Positions 8,701-17,750 of a stretch of DNA of 33,534 bases are shown here, in pieces. The translations under genes were made by a program, and so were the position numbers. The stretch comes from a virus: positions 1-33,534 of IMG/VR virus record IMGVR_UViG_3300025860_000044; one strand, written 5' to 3'. How positions within the stretch are numbered: position 1 is the first letter of the stretch; every line of letters starts with the position of its first letter. A model generated the notes under the pieces. That model worked only from the letters and a program-made list of their open reading frames with translations, was not told the DNA's origin and did not search any database.

Positions 8701-11700
8701 GTACTGCTGTAACGTGTTTACGTAACAACTCGGTTGCACCTTTTGCGGTACGTCCCAGCAACAACATGTCAGGTACTGCTCGTGTATCTGGTGCTGGAGT
8801 AAGTAGCCCCATAACTAAACGGTCTATATCGTCGAGCGGTGATTCTGGAGGTTTCGGTTTAAACCCTAGCGCCTTGCGGAAAGCGCGCATGACTGCACTT
8901 GCAAACTTCTTCCACCCTGCCATTTTGCCGCCGTCTACACTCATAAGAGCTAGCGCTCTTTGGAACTCAGGATTACCGAACGCCTCTGCAACAAACTCGT
9001 CTAAGTTTTTCGTACCGTACACGTCGCCAAGTTGCGCTCTCGCCGCTTCAAGAAGTGCTTGCAACTGCTTAACTTCTGGTAAATTAGGGTTAGCTAAAGA
9101 TGCTGAAGTAACCGCGTGAGCCATCTCGTGTAGAACAGTATGCACGTTCATACCATTGTTAGCGTCTATAAATATTGTGTTCGTTGCGGGACGGAACATA
9201 CCAGCCGCTTTGCGCCCTACCATTGTAGATAGATCGCCAACTACTTGAACTTGTGTAGTACCAACAGTTTCGGCCAACTTACCTGCAATCTGACGGACAC
9301 GCTTTACTGGGTTTGTAGCGGATATTGCATTGAGCGCGAACTGTAAGTCACCTCTTTGCAGTGCGTTCTGTATACTAGGTAGCAATGCTTGATCTAAACC
9401 ATGCACCGGATCAGCAAGCAAGAAGCCCAAATCTCGTGAGTGTACATAGCCGTCATACAGACCCATAATTTCCTCGCCTGATATAACTGATTTAGCTTCA
9501 GGGTCGTACACTATTCTTGTAGTTTGCGGTAAGACGGTAGATACTTTATTATTTTCTCTAAGCTGAAGACCCGTGCCGATAAGATACGATTCAAACGCAG
9601 TGCGGCCTCTAACCGGTGTAGTTACGCGGAATAATTCCTCGCCTGACTTCAATGTAGTTGTTTTAACATCGCTAGCCATAGAACTGTCTAATGCAAGAGT
9701 TTTGTTTATCCGTTCGTTTGCAACTTTCAAACGTTCTGCAGCTGCGATTTCTTTTGCATCTTTGTTTTGCTGCTTTTTAAACGTCCTATCTATACTTTTC
9801 TGTATTGATTTAGCGGCATTGACCACGCCTATGTAGGCATCAGATGGATTAAACTTAGAAGTATCACGGTTAGCCATACGGCGGGCACGTATCATCTCTT
9901 GGATAGCACTGTCAGACATGTTTTCGTGAACCCAACGACGTGCGTTCATAGCCGCAGGCTGTGTAATACCACTATAGAAAGCGAAGTCCGCGGTCATGTC
10001 TTCGTCTTTTAATTCTTTAGCAGTTTTAATAACGTCACTTTCAGAGTCCGCGCCTTTTTTAAGGTTGTAGGCTTTAACGTAATCAAGTTTTTGAGTGTTT
10101 CTAGGGCCGATTGCAGCTACAGCACCAATTTCGGCGAGGGCATCAACGGGTCTACGGAAACGTTTAAAGAAACTTTTTGCTGCTTCGGCTTGTTTATCAC
10201 CTTTAATAGCAGCGTCCGCTTTAGTTAGAAGTTCAATAATACCTTGTTTATCTACTGCAGTAGTAACTTCAGGCGCGGATAGCGCATTTATTTCTGTGTC
10301 GTGATACTCTCGAGCTTTATCTGAACGACGCCCATCTTCGAATAAAGCGTCGAGTTTTGCCTGAGCTTCTTGATTGCTCAAGTCTTCCATAGCTTGTAGC
10401 TCTTCTTGTGGTACTGCTTCCCCTTGAATTTCATTGGGGGGTATAGGAGCATATAGCTCTTCGTCTTGAAGGATTGGTCCACTTTTCTGGTTAAGGTCTT
10501 TATCATACTGATATTTAGCACCCGGTATAAGTTGTCCCGTAAGGGCTTCAACAGCTTCTGGGTCAACATCTTCGGCTTTATCTTGAATATCTACTTCAAC
10601 GATCTCGTTGCCGAAATGTATGTTTCTGCCTCCTCCCGGAGCATTATTCTTATCGTTTAAAATCTCTACGGGGATAAGACCTACTCTGGGCTGAACCTCA
10701 AAAGTAACAGTTTCACTAGCATCGTCGCCAGCTTTCTTCTGATTCTTCCCTGTACCATAAGGTTCTAGGTGCACAAGTTTAGCTTTGTTGTCATCCGTAG
10801 CGGTAAACTGTACAGGAATTTCCTCGGTTTGAAATAAGCCGCCTATTTTACCAGCTTCCTCGACAGGCATGTATATAGTCCTGCTTACACGAGGCTGTAT
10901 TCCTGCACCCTTACCATATTTTTTATCTCGTATTGTAGTCGCGTCGGGGTACAGATCGTAGATAGAACCTTTCTCTATACTACGCCCCTTTTTCAAAGTC
11001 CTAAATCTGCTTACAGGATCGTCTTCTTGTTGAGCTGCGGCTTCTTCTAGTGTATTGAACTTTGGTCCCGCTGGTCCTCTAAACTCAGGAGCATCTGCAC
11101 TATTTGCTCCCAGTGCATCGGTGTAAGATGTTGGAGGTTTTTTGGAATTTCCACGTTTACCTGATCTATCTCCGCCCTCTCCCACGCGGACTCCACTACC
11201 CGAAATGCTTGCTCCAGCTCCTCCGTCTTTAAGTTCAGGTTGTCCATTAATCAAAGCCTCTATTTTAGCTGCTAAGTCAGGTTGTTGATTACGGATTATT
11301 GTATTTTTTGCGTAATTCTGCAAGAGTTCTTGTGTGTCTTTGTCGGCAATAGGCTTACCAAGTACTTTTTGACGGAATGGTGAGTTTTTAAGAACGCCTA
11401 AATTATTAAGTACTTCGTCGTCTATAACAGTAGGTGTAGGGGCAGATACCTCTTTAGGAGCATCGGATGCCACTGTAGGGACTGTGCTTCTACCTTCGCC
11501 AAACGCACCAAGTGTAGCTCGTGTACCACCACCGATTAGACCACCTGCAATAGCGGCTTCACGATACTCTGTAATGGCATCGTCACTATCAATAGGTAGC
11601 CCAGCTTGAGCGCGTTCTAGCATTTGCTGCCCGACTTCGGTCAAACTTTCAGTACCAGCGCCGCCTGTAGCACGAGAACCTGTACGGGTGAGTACGCCTT

Positions 11701-12445
11701 TCCAGCCTTCTTTAGTAGAACCAACCGGTTTTAGTAGTTTAAACCCACCTAGTAATAACTTGTCTGCAACACCTTCAAGTGCCGCTTGGCCGAAAGTAGC
11801 GGTCAGCGCATCGCCTACATCGACTCTATCTTTTTTACCCGCGGCTACTTCGTCTTCTTGACGTTGAATATTGTTACCAAACAGAATCGGCGCGGTTACA
11901 AGACCAGCAGCTGTAGCACCAACAACAAACGGTGCAGCTGCACCCAAAACAGGAGCCGCTACAGGAGCCGCTAGAGTACCTAACGCCGCCGCGCCAAGAC
12001 CTAGACCTAGTTGTGTACCTTGCTCACCTACAACTTCACCTGCGTATGTCAACGCTGATCCAATACTATCAACATCGCTAGACTGCAATCGTTTAGGCTG
12101 TTCAAGAGATAAGCGTCCAAGTTGTTGACCAGCACGTTCTTCTACACCAGTGCCATACTTCTCAAGAAACCCAAGCCCAGTCTGCTCTCCGATAGTGCCG
12201 ATAGTCTCACCAACAGCTTGCTTAACTTGTTGGAAACCGCGAGCACCACCACGACCTAACGCAGTGCCGTCATCCACGTATAACTCTTCACCGTACCTAT
12301 CTTCGTATGCTTTAAGGTCTTCTTCCCTATCGCGCTGAAGAATCTGCGCTATTTTAGCAAACTCTGCGTCTGAAGGATTTTCTCCGGATATAGTAAAGTC
12401 GTAACCTTTACCCGTTTGGGAGTCTACGTATTGGAAAATACCCAT
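5750..12445 (-). CDS. giant internal virion / DNA-ejection protein with embedded zinc metallopeptidase motif
   Basis: This is a 2231-residue protein, the largest gene here. Residues about 145-189 form a long Ala/Gly-rich hydrophobic stretch, and another hydrophobic segment lies near 1960-1990. Much of the rest is charged, helical and low complexity. In the middle, VLHEMAH gives an HExxH zinc-peptidase signature (H1106, E1107, H1110), with candidate third-ligand glutamates E1150 and E1154 in DEFVAEAF. Such giant proteins with membrane-active segments and enzymatic modules occur as internal core/ejection proteins in podoviruses and as polyvalent proteins. It is the last of a row of virion genes, like the T7 gp14-gp15-gp16 block, although no homology to gp16 was seen. 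The start at 12445 lies ten bases after the previous stop with a weak ribosome-binding site, suggesting coupling. Virion location is inferred. Confidence 0.8.
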   Translation of the reverse strand: MGIFQYVDSQTGKGYDFTISGENPSDAEFAKIAQILQRDREEDLKAYEDRYGEELYVDDGTALGRGGARGFQQVKQAVGETIGTIGEQTGLGFLEKYGTGVEERAGQQLGRLSLEQPKRLQSSDVDSIGSALTYAGEVVGEQGTQLGLGLGAAALGTLAAPVAAPVLGAAAPFVVGATAAGLVTAPILFGNNIQRQEDEVAAGKKDRVDVGDALTATFGQAALEGVADKLLLGGFKLLKPVGSTKEGWKGVLTRTGSRATGGAGTESLTEVGQQMLERAQAGLPIDSDDAITEYREAAIAGGLIGGGTRATLGAFGEGRSTVPTVASDAPKEVSAPTPTVIDDEVLNNLGVLKNSPFRQKVLGKPIADKDTQELLQNYAKNTIIRNQQPDLAAKIEALINGQPELKDGGAGASISGSGVRVGEGGDRSGKRGNSKKPPTSYTDALGANSADAPEFRGPAGPKFNTLEEAAAQQEDDPVSRFRTLKKGRSIEKGSIYDLYPDATTIRDKKYGKGAGIQPRVSRTIYMPVEEAGKIGGLFQTEEIPVQFTATDDNKAKLVHLEPYGTGKNQKKAGDDASETVTFEVQPRVGLIPVEILNDKNNAPGGGRNIHFGNEIVEVDIQDKAEDVDPEAVEALTGQLIPGAKYQYDKDLNQKSGPILQDEELYAPIPPNEIQGEAVPQEELQAMEDLSNQEAQAKLDALFEDGRRSDKAREYHDTEINALSAPEVTTAVDKQGIIELLTKADAAIKGDKQAEAAKSFFKRFRRPVDALAEIGAVAAIGPRNTQKLDYVKAYNLKKGADSESDVIKTAKELKDEDMTADFAFYSGITQPAAMNARRWVHENMSDSAIQEMIRARRMANRDTSKFNPSDAYIGVVNAAKSIQKSIDRTFKKQQNKDAKEIAAAERLKVANERINKTLALDSSMASDVKTTTLKSGEELFRVTTPVRGRTAFESYLIGTGLQLRENNKVSTVLPQTTRIVYDPEAKSVISGEEIMGLYDGYVHSRDLGFLLADPVHGLDQALLPSIQNALQRGDLQFALNAISATNPVKRVRQIAGKLAETVGTTQVQVVGDLSTMVGRKAAGMFRPATNTIFIDANNGMNVHTVLHEMAHAVTSASLANPNLPEVKQLQALLEAARAQLGDVYGTKNLDEFVAEAFGNPEFQRALALMSVDGGKMAGWKKFASAVMRAFRKALGFKPKPPESPLDDIDRLVMGLLTPAPDTRAVPDMLLLGRTAKGATELLRKHVTAVPLEDKSRYEQARDFVSENTPRKLKQWVLAVQPVNNLARLAKDRIPFADELNVLIDQTSGALRKSFEPVDVLYNDYRAYRKANPEGYNRMQALMNRATQDEVDPARPRSTYDKYWLSYYDMKTERTVMQDFSNVKDRNAEIKKLNDDLEQKFGGQDMPRSKAKKAGEPSDEKGEIWDTLNKEYKLLGKQGQDLYKITRDMGEAAQDRIMPAIKARISSLGIDAEAQKTAFEKLSDLLHAQGGVIRPYFKLGRDGDFRLSYNAPDPLRNGGLEVFTEYYTSEKDMLQAQENVVKYLRSIGRGDEVSNIEVGKRDAQRDYSKAPSSSFVFEVLQTLQGAGVDPQAIDRIIDLSLDAIPERSFMQSFRSRKERSEGKRGILGALGDVTPSGMPGMEVDPAERFRDNFRSIEKQLVQLEYGAKIQVFRNKLQDGDYLKRLDTMDIAKKLDDVAKFAQSPSMARWSQIATSMGFGWTMGANISSAFNIMFDIPMAVHPYLSGQYGGGKATSAISRATKLFMGSPSTKMITVMGADGKPEVREVQLGKHNKGFDNYNFDDPNTPEDILRYKTLVEKAGARGMFNQSIDQEHVDLTNRKDVLAKMNQVSGFLVHHGERFGRQISLMATYDLELNRRTDNGKKPATQADYDAAAQKAMEATELTLGSTASAGRPVWAQTPVGNVAFLFKRFAVSRYYFMAHLVDQALAGADPETRKIARSQLAYFMVTTGSLAGVAGLPLMGAVGAIYDMFADDDEDDFEAMMRKMVPGTLYDGLANELLGVDIASRVSMNSLLYRQPFIDKDQSRFYTLIEQLGGPVVGVGLSVERGYDLLQEGEVQRGLEAMAPAAMRNLSKFQRFSTEGANTMRGNPIVDDINPYNSFMQLLGFAPADYVENLKINSSERRRQNAVDERRRKLLRRHNMAKTQGDREAVRKIREDIREFNQSLPAEYKEDAIDGKALKKSLSGFLTTTGKMVNGIVYTDAMRKSFEEYE

Positions 12446-12454
12446 TTATTTAGC

Positions 12455-14473
12455 CTATTTAGTTAAATCGTATGCAGTGTTTTTACTACCTGTAGTGTTA
12501 ATGTTAATTCCAGCACTGCGGTACGCCTGATTTATAGCTCGTTCTAACTCAGCTATTTGGTCGTTTATTCTTTCACGAGCTACTTTGTCAGGGTCGTCTA
12601 TTGCCCCACCTCGTAGAAATGGCATCTTTTTAGGTTCTTTAAGCATGCTACGTTCTTCCAGTAGGTTATCTACTCGTTTTTGTAGGTTTGTAACGTATGC
12701 TCCAGCGATAGGTTTGCGTGTGTTAGCCTTTGCTTTGGCTAAATCAATCGACGTTAAATCTTTATATGCAGATAGACCAGCTTGCCCTGCTTTGCCGAAA
12801 TCACCTGTACTCATTAACGTAAGACCAGCTTGGGCTAGGGATAACCATTGGTTTTGATTTAACTTGCTAGCAGTAGACTTAAATGATTCGCCCTCTTTAT
12901 CTAAGGCTTTAATCCCCGAAAGCTGATTCTTCTGCATCCTAGCTTCTTCTTTAGCACGTTTCTCTCTTTCTAGTTTAAGTTCAGCTGCTTCAGCATCGTC
13001 TTTCTTCTTCTGCATCTTAACTTCATAAGGGTTTGGCTGAGTGAACACCTCCGCTGCGGCACCCATAGCGTTACCTTGGCTCTCAGCTGCGTTGAATCTA
13101 CCGATGTTATCTATGTTTTGATCGCGCTTCTTTTGCGCTCTTTCTTCCACGTCTATAAAATACTGGTCAAGTCCGCTGGGGTTATTCGGATCACGCATGA
13201 ACCCACTAAAAGCAGATTGCCCTTCATATCTAGGGAATCCCTTAGAAGCACGGTCAAGAAAAGGGCCGACCCCTTCTGCTATTCTTTCTACAAAACCGGG
13301 ATTTTCTGGGTCGCGTCCGTACCCACCATAGATAGAAGTGGCGTTGGGGTCTAAGATTTGACCTAAGCCCATGCCTCCTTGCACCTGCTGTCCGGGGTAT
13401 GCTTTAGGAACAAAATTTGGAAAAGTAAGCGGCCCAGTCTTAACGGCATCGGGGTTATAGTCTGGTTGTTGAGGTAACAAACCCGGAGGTTGTGCATTTA
13501 TACCCTGCGGGACTCCGTCTAGCTTAGTAGTTTCAATAACGCCCGGGCTATAGTCTGGTTGTAACTGCCCAGAGAACTTCATACCATAAGCACTTAAAGT
13601 CGTACCATTAGAATCTGCTGGGTTATATTCGCCGCCGGACTCTATAAACTGACGCATACCACTTTTACCACCTAAGTGAGCCATAGCCATGATGCTGTCG
13701 TCATTAATTAGCACCCCATTAATTGTTTGTCCCTTGTACTCATCCAAGCCCGTGTCATCCGCATAGTCCGAAATATCTTTCTGGTGCCATTGCACAACTT
13801 CTTCTTGTAATGCTGGACTATCTTTAAACTGCTCCATAGTAAAATCTTTACCTGTCGCGTCACGAAAGTCTGTAAGCCTAGCATCCCCAAACTGATACTT
13901 CCCAACATAACCCTCACTGTTCTGTGCGTTATATCCACCAAGTCCTTGGCTCTCGCTTTCTCCAAGGTTTGTTAACATGCTAGACGATAAAGACGCTGCA
14001 ATACGAGCAAGTTCTTCTGGGTTGTCTTTGTACTGTTCGTATAGGGCTGGGTTACTTACTTTTAACCTTGCAATAGCATTCATATCGTCACCTGACACAA
14101 ACCCACCGGGAGCTAGGCGCATAATGCCACCATCAGCCATACGTTGAGGTTGGTTAGGTTGTCCGGGTAGTTTCGATGCTTGTACGCTTGGTACACCTGT
14201 ATTTTGTGTCATGTCTGTTTTAGGTGCTAGGGACTGTGCGACTTGTGCAATGCCTTGTTGTGGTACGCCCGCCGCAGATACGGCTTCTTGGGCAACAGTA
14301 GGTTGCATCAACCCTTCTTGTCGCTGTGCGTCTGACCGCATACGCTTTCGACGCTCAATCTCACTCAACACCATGAACTGAGGCGCAGAACCCGAAGGCA
14401 TCTGCATTTCTTTTATCAGTTGAGCTTCAGAGAAGTTCTTTAGCTTATCTTGGGTGTCGATCATATTGAGCAT
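12455..14473 (-). CDS. virion-associated lytic transglycosylase-like protein
   Basis: This is a 672-residue protein. Residues about 165-300 look like a lysozyme/SLT-type fold: GESESQGLGG (likely catalytic E174), then SEGYVGKYQFGDARLTDF, QEEVVQWH and MAHLGGKSGMRQF, the usual order in phage transglycosylase domains. Upstream is a GGIMRLAPGGFVSGDD segment of a kind seen in phage structural proteins. The rest is Pro/Gly/Gln-rich linker followed by a strongly charged coiled coil (about 480-520) and a helical C-terminus. Such proteins locally open peptidoglycan during genome entry. It shares one base with the upstream stop (TAATG at 14473) and has no clear ribosome-binding site, so reinitiation is likely. 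MIDTQ, three codons in, is an alternative start. Confidence 0.8.
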   Translation of the reverse strand: MLNMIDTQDKLKNFSEAQLIKEMQMPSGSAPQFMVLSEIERRKRMRSDAQRQEGLMQPTVAQEAVSAAGVPQQGIAQVAQSLAPKTDMTQNTGVPSVQASKLPGQPNQPQRMADGGIMRLAPGGFVSGDDMNAIARLKVSNPALYEQYKDNPEELARIAASLSSSMLTNLGESESQGLGGYNAQNSEGYVGKYQFGDARLTDFRDATGKDFTMEQFKDSPALQEEVVQWHQKDISDYADDTGLDEYKGQTINGVLINDDSIMAMAHLGGKSGMRQFIESGGEYNPADSNGTTLSAYGMKFSGQLQPDYSPGVIETTKLDGVPQGINAQPPGLLPQQPDYNPDAVKTGPLTFPNFVPKAYPGQQVQGGMGLGQILDPNATSIYGGYGRDPENPGFVERIAEGVGPFLDRASKGFPRYEGQSAFSGFMRDPNNPSGLDQYFIDVEERAQKKRDQNIDNIGRFNAAESQGNAMGAAAEVFTQPNPYEVKMQKKKDDAEAAELKLEREKRAKEEARMQKNQLSGIKALDKEGESFKSTASKLNQNQWLSLAQAGLTLMSTGDFGKAGQAGLSAYKDLTSIDLAKAKANTRKPIAGAYVTNLQKRVDNLLEERSMLKEPKKMPFLRGGAIDDPDKVARERINDQIAELERAINQAYRSAGININTTGSKNTAYDLTK

Positions 14474-15528
14474 TATGCGAAAGCCTTATATAGAGATAGT
14501 CCAGTTAAACCTGCACCAACCGCTTGCTGTACCGCACCGGGTTGTTGTCTAGGAGTAGTTGTAGTGCTTGTTCCTGAAGTTGAGCCTGTTGCTGCGATAG
14601 GCATACCGGATAGAATACCCGTCATGTTACCAATCTGCTCACGAGTGTAGCCTTGCTGTTCAAGGAAGTTAGCGTAATCCAAATCAAGCTGTGCCTGATC
14701 TCCAGCCTGTTCGGCTTGGCCAACACCTTCAAGCAACTGTGTGTCTTGAATAGCTGTCTGACGCTCTAACTCACCTAGACGAGCGAGCTCTGTACCCATA
14801 CCGGCACCGGCTCTAAGTGCGGCAAGTCCTTGCCCTGCACCGAATTGACTAGCTGCTTCTTGACCTGTTTGTACTCGTCCAAGTTCAGCGGCGCGTCGTT
14901 GCTCTGCGGTCATCTGTGCGGCTCTATCGGCACCGAACTGTTTAGCCGCGGCGTCAAACGCACTCTGCGAGCCTTTGGCTTGGATGTTAGCCAACTGGCC
15001 TAGTAGCTGTTCTTCTGCTAGACCTTGTTGTACTGCTTGACGTGACCCACCGAAAGCACCAGCTTGAACTGCCTTAGCATCTCGAGCGCCCTGTAAACGA
15101 TTGAAGTCTGTGATAGCTGCTTCTTTTTGTTGGTCTGTTACTAACTGTTGATACGGAGACATGTACTGAGATACGTTGTCACCAGTAAACATAGCTGGAT
15201 CAGAGTAGGCAAACTGTGAATAGTCGCCACCACCGTAGTTACCAAGCTCAGTAGCACGATCCATTCCTGCAGTAGCATAATCTTGTGCCGCTCCAAGTCC
15301 GGGGATTCCAGAACCCACGAGCCCTTCAACCATCTCCCGAGACCTAGTTACATTCGGATCGGTTGCCGCTAGGCGTTCTCCAGTGTAGGCTTCATAGGGT
15401 TTGTTAAACTCTGCCTCTGCTTTAGCTATGTTGCGCTCAAAGTAAGGCTTCGCCCATTCTGGCAAGTCTGACTGAGTAGTTGTCTGCCCAGTAGTTTGAT
15501 CGTATACAGTTTTACTGCCACCACACAT
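14473..15528 (-). CDS. putative internal virion protein, Ala/Gln-rich helical
   Basis: This 351-residue protein is rich in Ala, Gln and Gly. It starts MCGGSKTVYDQTTG, followed by LPEWAKPYFERN and an EAYTGERLAATDP segment I associate with phage internal core proteins. The middle is long amphipathic helix (LAEEQLLGQLANIQAKG, then AAQMTAEQRRAAELG) with AGAFGGSRQ. The C-terminus is a Thr/Ser-rich linker and a small hydrophobic end. Position and composition fit a podovirus inner-core/ejection protein (the T7 gp14 slot), but this is by analogy. A perfect AAGGAG lies eight bases before the ATG. It overlaps the next gene by one base. Confidence 0.72.
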   Translation of the reverse strand: MCGGSKTVYDQTTGQTTTQSDLPEWAKPYFERNIAKAEAEFNKPYEAYTGERLAATDPNVTRSREMVEGLVGSGIPGLGAAQDYATAGMDRATELGNYGGGDYSQFAYSDPAMFTGDNVSQYMSPYQQLVTDQQKEAAITDFNRLQGARDAKAVQAGAFGGSRQAVQQGLAEEQLLGQLANIQAKGSQSAFDAAAKQFGADRAAQMTAEQRRAAELGRVQTGQEAASQFGAGQGLAALRAGAGMGTELARLGELERQTAIQDTQLLEGVGQAEQAGDQAQLDLDYANFLEQQGYTREQIGNMTGILSGMPIAATGSTSGTSTTTTPRQQPGAVQQAVGAGLTGLSLYKAFA

Positions 15529-15539
15529 AATTTAGCTCC

Positions 15540-17261
15540 TTACGCTGTTCTAGCTGCAAGCTCGCGTATAACACGCGGTGCATCGTTTTCGGCTTCGTTT
15601 ATAGTGTCGAGAAACCCGCCACCGTATTTCTTTTCAAGTGCATCTGCGGTCTTTTTACGAAGCACAAACTCTCCATCTGCAAGCAACACATCCTGCTGAC
15701 CTTCAAGAGACGCAGGCACTTTATCGTCAACACCAGAACCATCACCCGGCCCGTTGACTTCACCAGCTTCGCCGTTAGCGAAACGCTCTATTGTATCGTC
15801 TAGTTCGCCAGACTGTACTGCCTCAACTAAGTTTTTAAGAGCTTCTTCACCGTAAGTAGCTAAGAATTTACCTAACGCAACGGATGCTTCCTCTTTAGAC
15901 ATCTCACCTTTTACAGCCATAACTGCATCGACTATATCAGTCTTCTCATTACCACCCTCTTGCGGAACAGCTGCAATACCTTCTTGTGGGGCTTGCTCAA
16001 GCTCACCACCTTCGGCAAAACCTCTCGTAAGGTTTTGTGGGAAAGGGCTTTGAATCTTGTCGTAACCTTCGGGCATCCCTAGTTGGCCGGGCCCTCCTTG
16101 GTGTAGACCGGGTCTAGGTTGCGCCATCATCAGATTCCCGAGTCCACCTTGACCAAACGTCTGCCGTTCTTTCATGTTGACTTCTTCTAGGAAATTATCC
16201 TTCTTTTGCTCAAAGCCAGAATCGCCGTATTCACCCTCTAGGTAGTTACCGTACTGCTGTAAAGGCTCGCTATACGCAGGTCGTCGCATTTTAAAATCAG
16301 CAAACGTATCAATTTTTGGGTATCCACCCATAGCCATACCTGTAACTTGGCTTTGTTGGTACTCAAGCAACTGTTGATAGCTTGGGTTGATTAGGAATCT
16401 AGGAGACATCGGATCATCAGGATCGTAATCAGGATTTGGAATCGGCTGAAACGCACCCTCTGCAGCTGCCGTACTCATATCGGACATAGCCGACCCCGCG
16501 GGGGCAACCGCTGTAGGTGTAGTTACTGTTTGCCTAACTCTATCGTCGTTATTGTCAGAACCATCTGCCATAGACCGCCCAGCTTCAACAGCTCTATTCT
16601 TTTGTTCAAGCATGTACTTTGATCGTTCTTCGGCAGTTTCAAATTGTGGCCCTGCAAAAAAGCCTCCGGGTTGGAACATACCTTTAAAACCACCATCGTT
16701 TGTTGTGCCGTACTGTACACCTTTAGTATATGTGCTTGGGTCTGTAAAACCACCCGGGGTTACACCTGCAATACCTGTAGCGCCTTGTATAGCATTGCCG
16801 AAGCGATCACTTACTGTGCCACTACCAACGTTTGTATTTACTGCAGAAACGTTTCTTCTGTCCCTGTTACCATCACCACCACCGGAGAATAAAGCGTTTC
16901 GCGCCATATTCCCGCCTATACCAGCAGCTATGCCGGGTAGCCCCCCAGTCAGCCCACCAAAAACAGCAGACATAACTAGACCATCGTTGTATTTTTTAGT
17001 TTCGCTTTTAGGTACAAAGAACGATCCCGTGTCATCACTATTGCGTACAAGGATATTCCTGTCTCGCTCTTCGTTAGGGTTTGAAGATACAGGCGTATAA
17101 GTATTCCTAGCCCTATCGGCAGTTAACACGCCGTCTCGATACGAAAACCCGTCATTCGGGGTGATAGCGTTGGCTAACTTTTCTCCAGCACTGTTGCCAG
17201 AACCTTTTTTCTTATCATTATCTTTATTGTTTGATCCGCCTAAGTCACCGCCGCCACACAT
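15540..17261 (-). CDS. putative virion structural protein with GSGVDDKVPA / GEFV motif
   Basis: This 573-residue protein has an N-terminus (MCGGGDLGGSNNK) that matches the MCGG start of the downstream gene. A Gly/Ala-rich hydrophobic patch (about 94-115) is followed by long Asn/Gly/Asp-rich low-complexity sequence, then Pro/Tyr/Gln-rich sequence. The C-terminal domain (about 503-532) carries GDGSGVDDKVPASLEG and LLADGEFVLRKK, a pattern recurrent in podovirus internal or structural proteins (generic form G-x-G-x-D-x-h-P-A-x-L ... GEFV). A virion role is likely; the precise position (core, ejection or tail) is unknown. A GGG lies about eight bases upstream of the ATG. Confidence 0.72.
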   Translation of the reverse strand: MCGGGDLGGSNNKDNDKKKGSGNSAGEKLANAITPNDGFSYRDGVLTADRARNTYTPVSSNPNEERDRNILVRNSDDTGSFFVPKSETKKYNDGLVMSAVFGGLTGGLPGIAAGIGGNMARNALFSGGGDGNRDRRNVSAVNTNVGSGTVSDRFGNAIQGATGIAGVTPGGFTDPSTYTKGVQYGTTNDGGFKGMFQPGGFFAGPQFETAEERSKYMLEQKNRAVEAGRSMADGSDNNDDRVRQTVTTPTAVAPAGSAMSDMSTAAAEGAFQPIPNPDYDPDDPMSPRFLINPSYQQLLEYQQSQVTGMAMGGYPKIDTFADFKMRRPAYSEPLQQYGNYLEGEYGDSGFEQKKDNFLEEVNMKERQTFGQGGLGNLMMAQPRPGLHQGGPGQLGMPEGYDKIQSPFPQNLTRGFAEGGELEQAPQEGIAAVPQEGGNEKTDIVDAVMAVKGEMSKEEASVALGKFLATYGEEALKNLVEAVQSGELDDTIERFANGEAGEVNGPGDGSGVDDKVPASLEGQQDVLLADGEFVLRKKTADALEKKYGGGFLDTINEAENDAPRVIRELAARTA

Positions 17262-17291
17262 GTAAAAACCCTTTTTCTTAAACTTGTTGTG

Positions 17292-17750
17292 TTATTCTAC
17301 TACACGTTGCTTATAATTTCCACCCACAACATTATATCCTAACTTTTGTAACATTGCACCGGTTTTGCCGGCACTTAAACCACTAGAAACACCCATGTAT
17401 ATCTCAGCAGCTTTACGCTCTTTAGCCCACTTTTCAAAGGCTCGTAGCAACTGCAGTCCAACGCGAGAACCTCTGCTTTGTGTAGACACATACCACACTG
17501 TGTCGGATGCTATCAAGTCAGTACCGAAATAATGTTCACCTATAGACCCAAGAAGAATACTATTAGGTACGCCATTAGCAGTGCCAATATACGCAAAGCG
17601 CGTATCTGGGTTAGTCATAAAGTCATATATTAATCGGCCACACTTATCTGGGTCGTAGTTAAAATGCCTATAAACACTTTCTTGGTGCATCTGATAGCCA
17701 AGATCAATAGCCGCAGGTACATCTTCTGGTTCTATAGGACGTATAGGCAT
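17292..17750 (-). CDS. GNAT-family N-acetyltransferase
   Basis: This 152-residue protein has the GNAT layout. It begins MPIRPIEPEDVPAAIDLG (strand 1 and helix 1). The acetyl-CoA loop follows strand 4 as VWYVSTQSRGSRVGLQLL (about 85-102), where the usual RGxGxG reads RGSRVG. Residues about 113-140 (AEIYMGVSSGL ... LQKLGYNVVGG) are strands 5-6, with the common kLGY ending. The acceptor is unknown; phage GNATs next to virion genes may modify host or virion proteins. It is wedged between the endolysin and the internal-virion genes, its ATG directly following the endolysin's TAG, so it is co-expressed with the late genes. Confidence 0.88.
   Translation of the reverse strand: MPIRPIEPEDVPAAIDLGYQMHQESVYRHFNYDPDKCGRLIYDFMTNPDTRFAYIGTANGVPNSILLGSIGEHYFGTDLIASDTVWYVSTQSRGSRVGLQLLRAFEKWAKERKAAEIYMGVSSGLSAGKTGAMLQKLGYNVVGGNYKQRVVE

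Noticed and set aside
16552-17100. Plus-strand open frame of 182 codons opposite the 573-residue virion gene
   Set aside because: Pro/Ser-rich shadow of a Gly/Asn-rich coding sequence with no start signal or neighbours in the same orientation.
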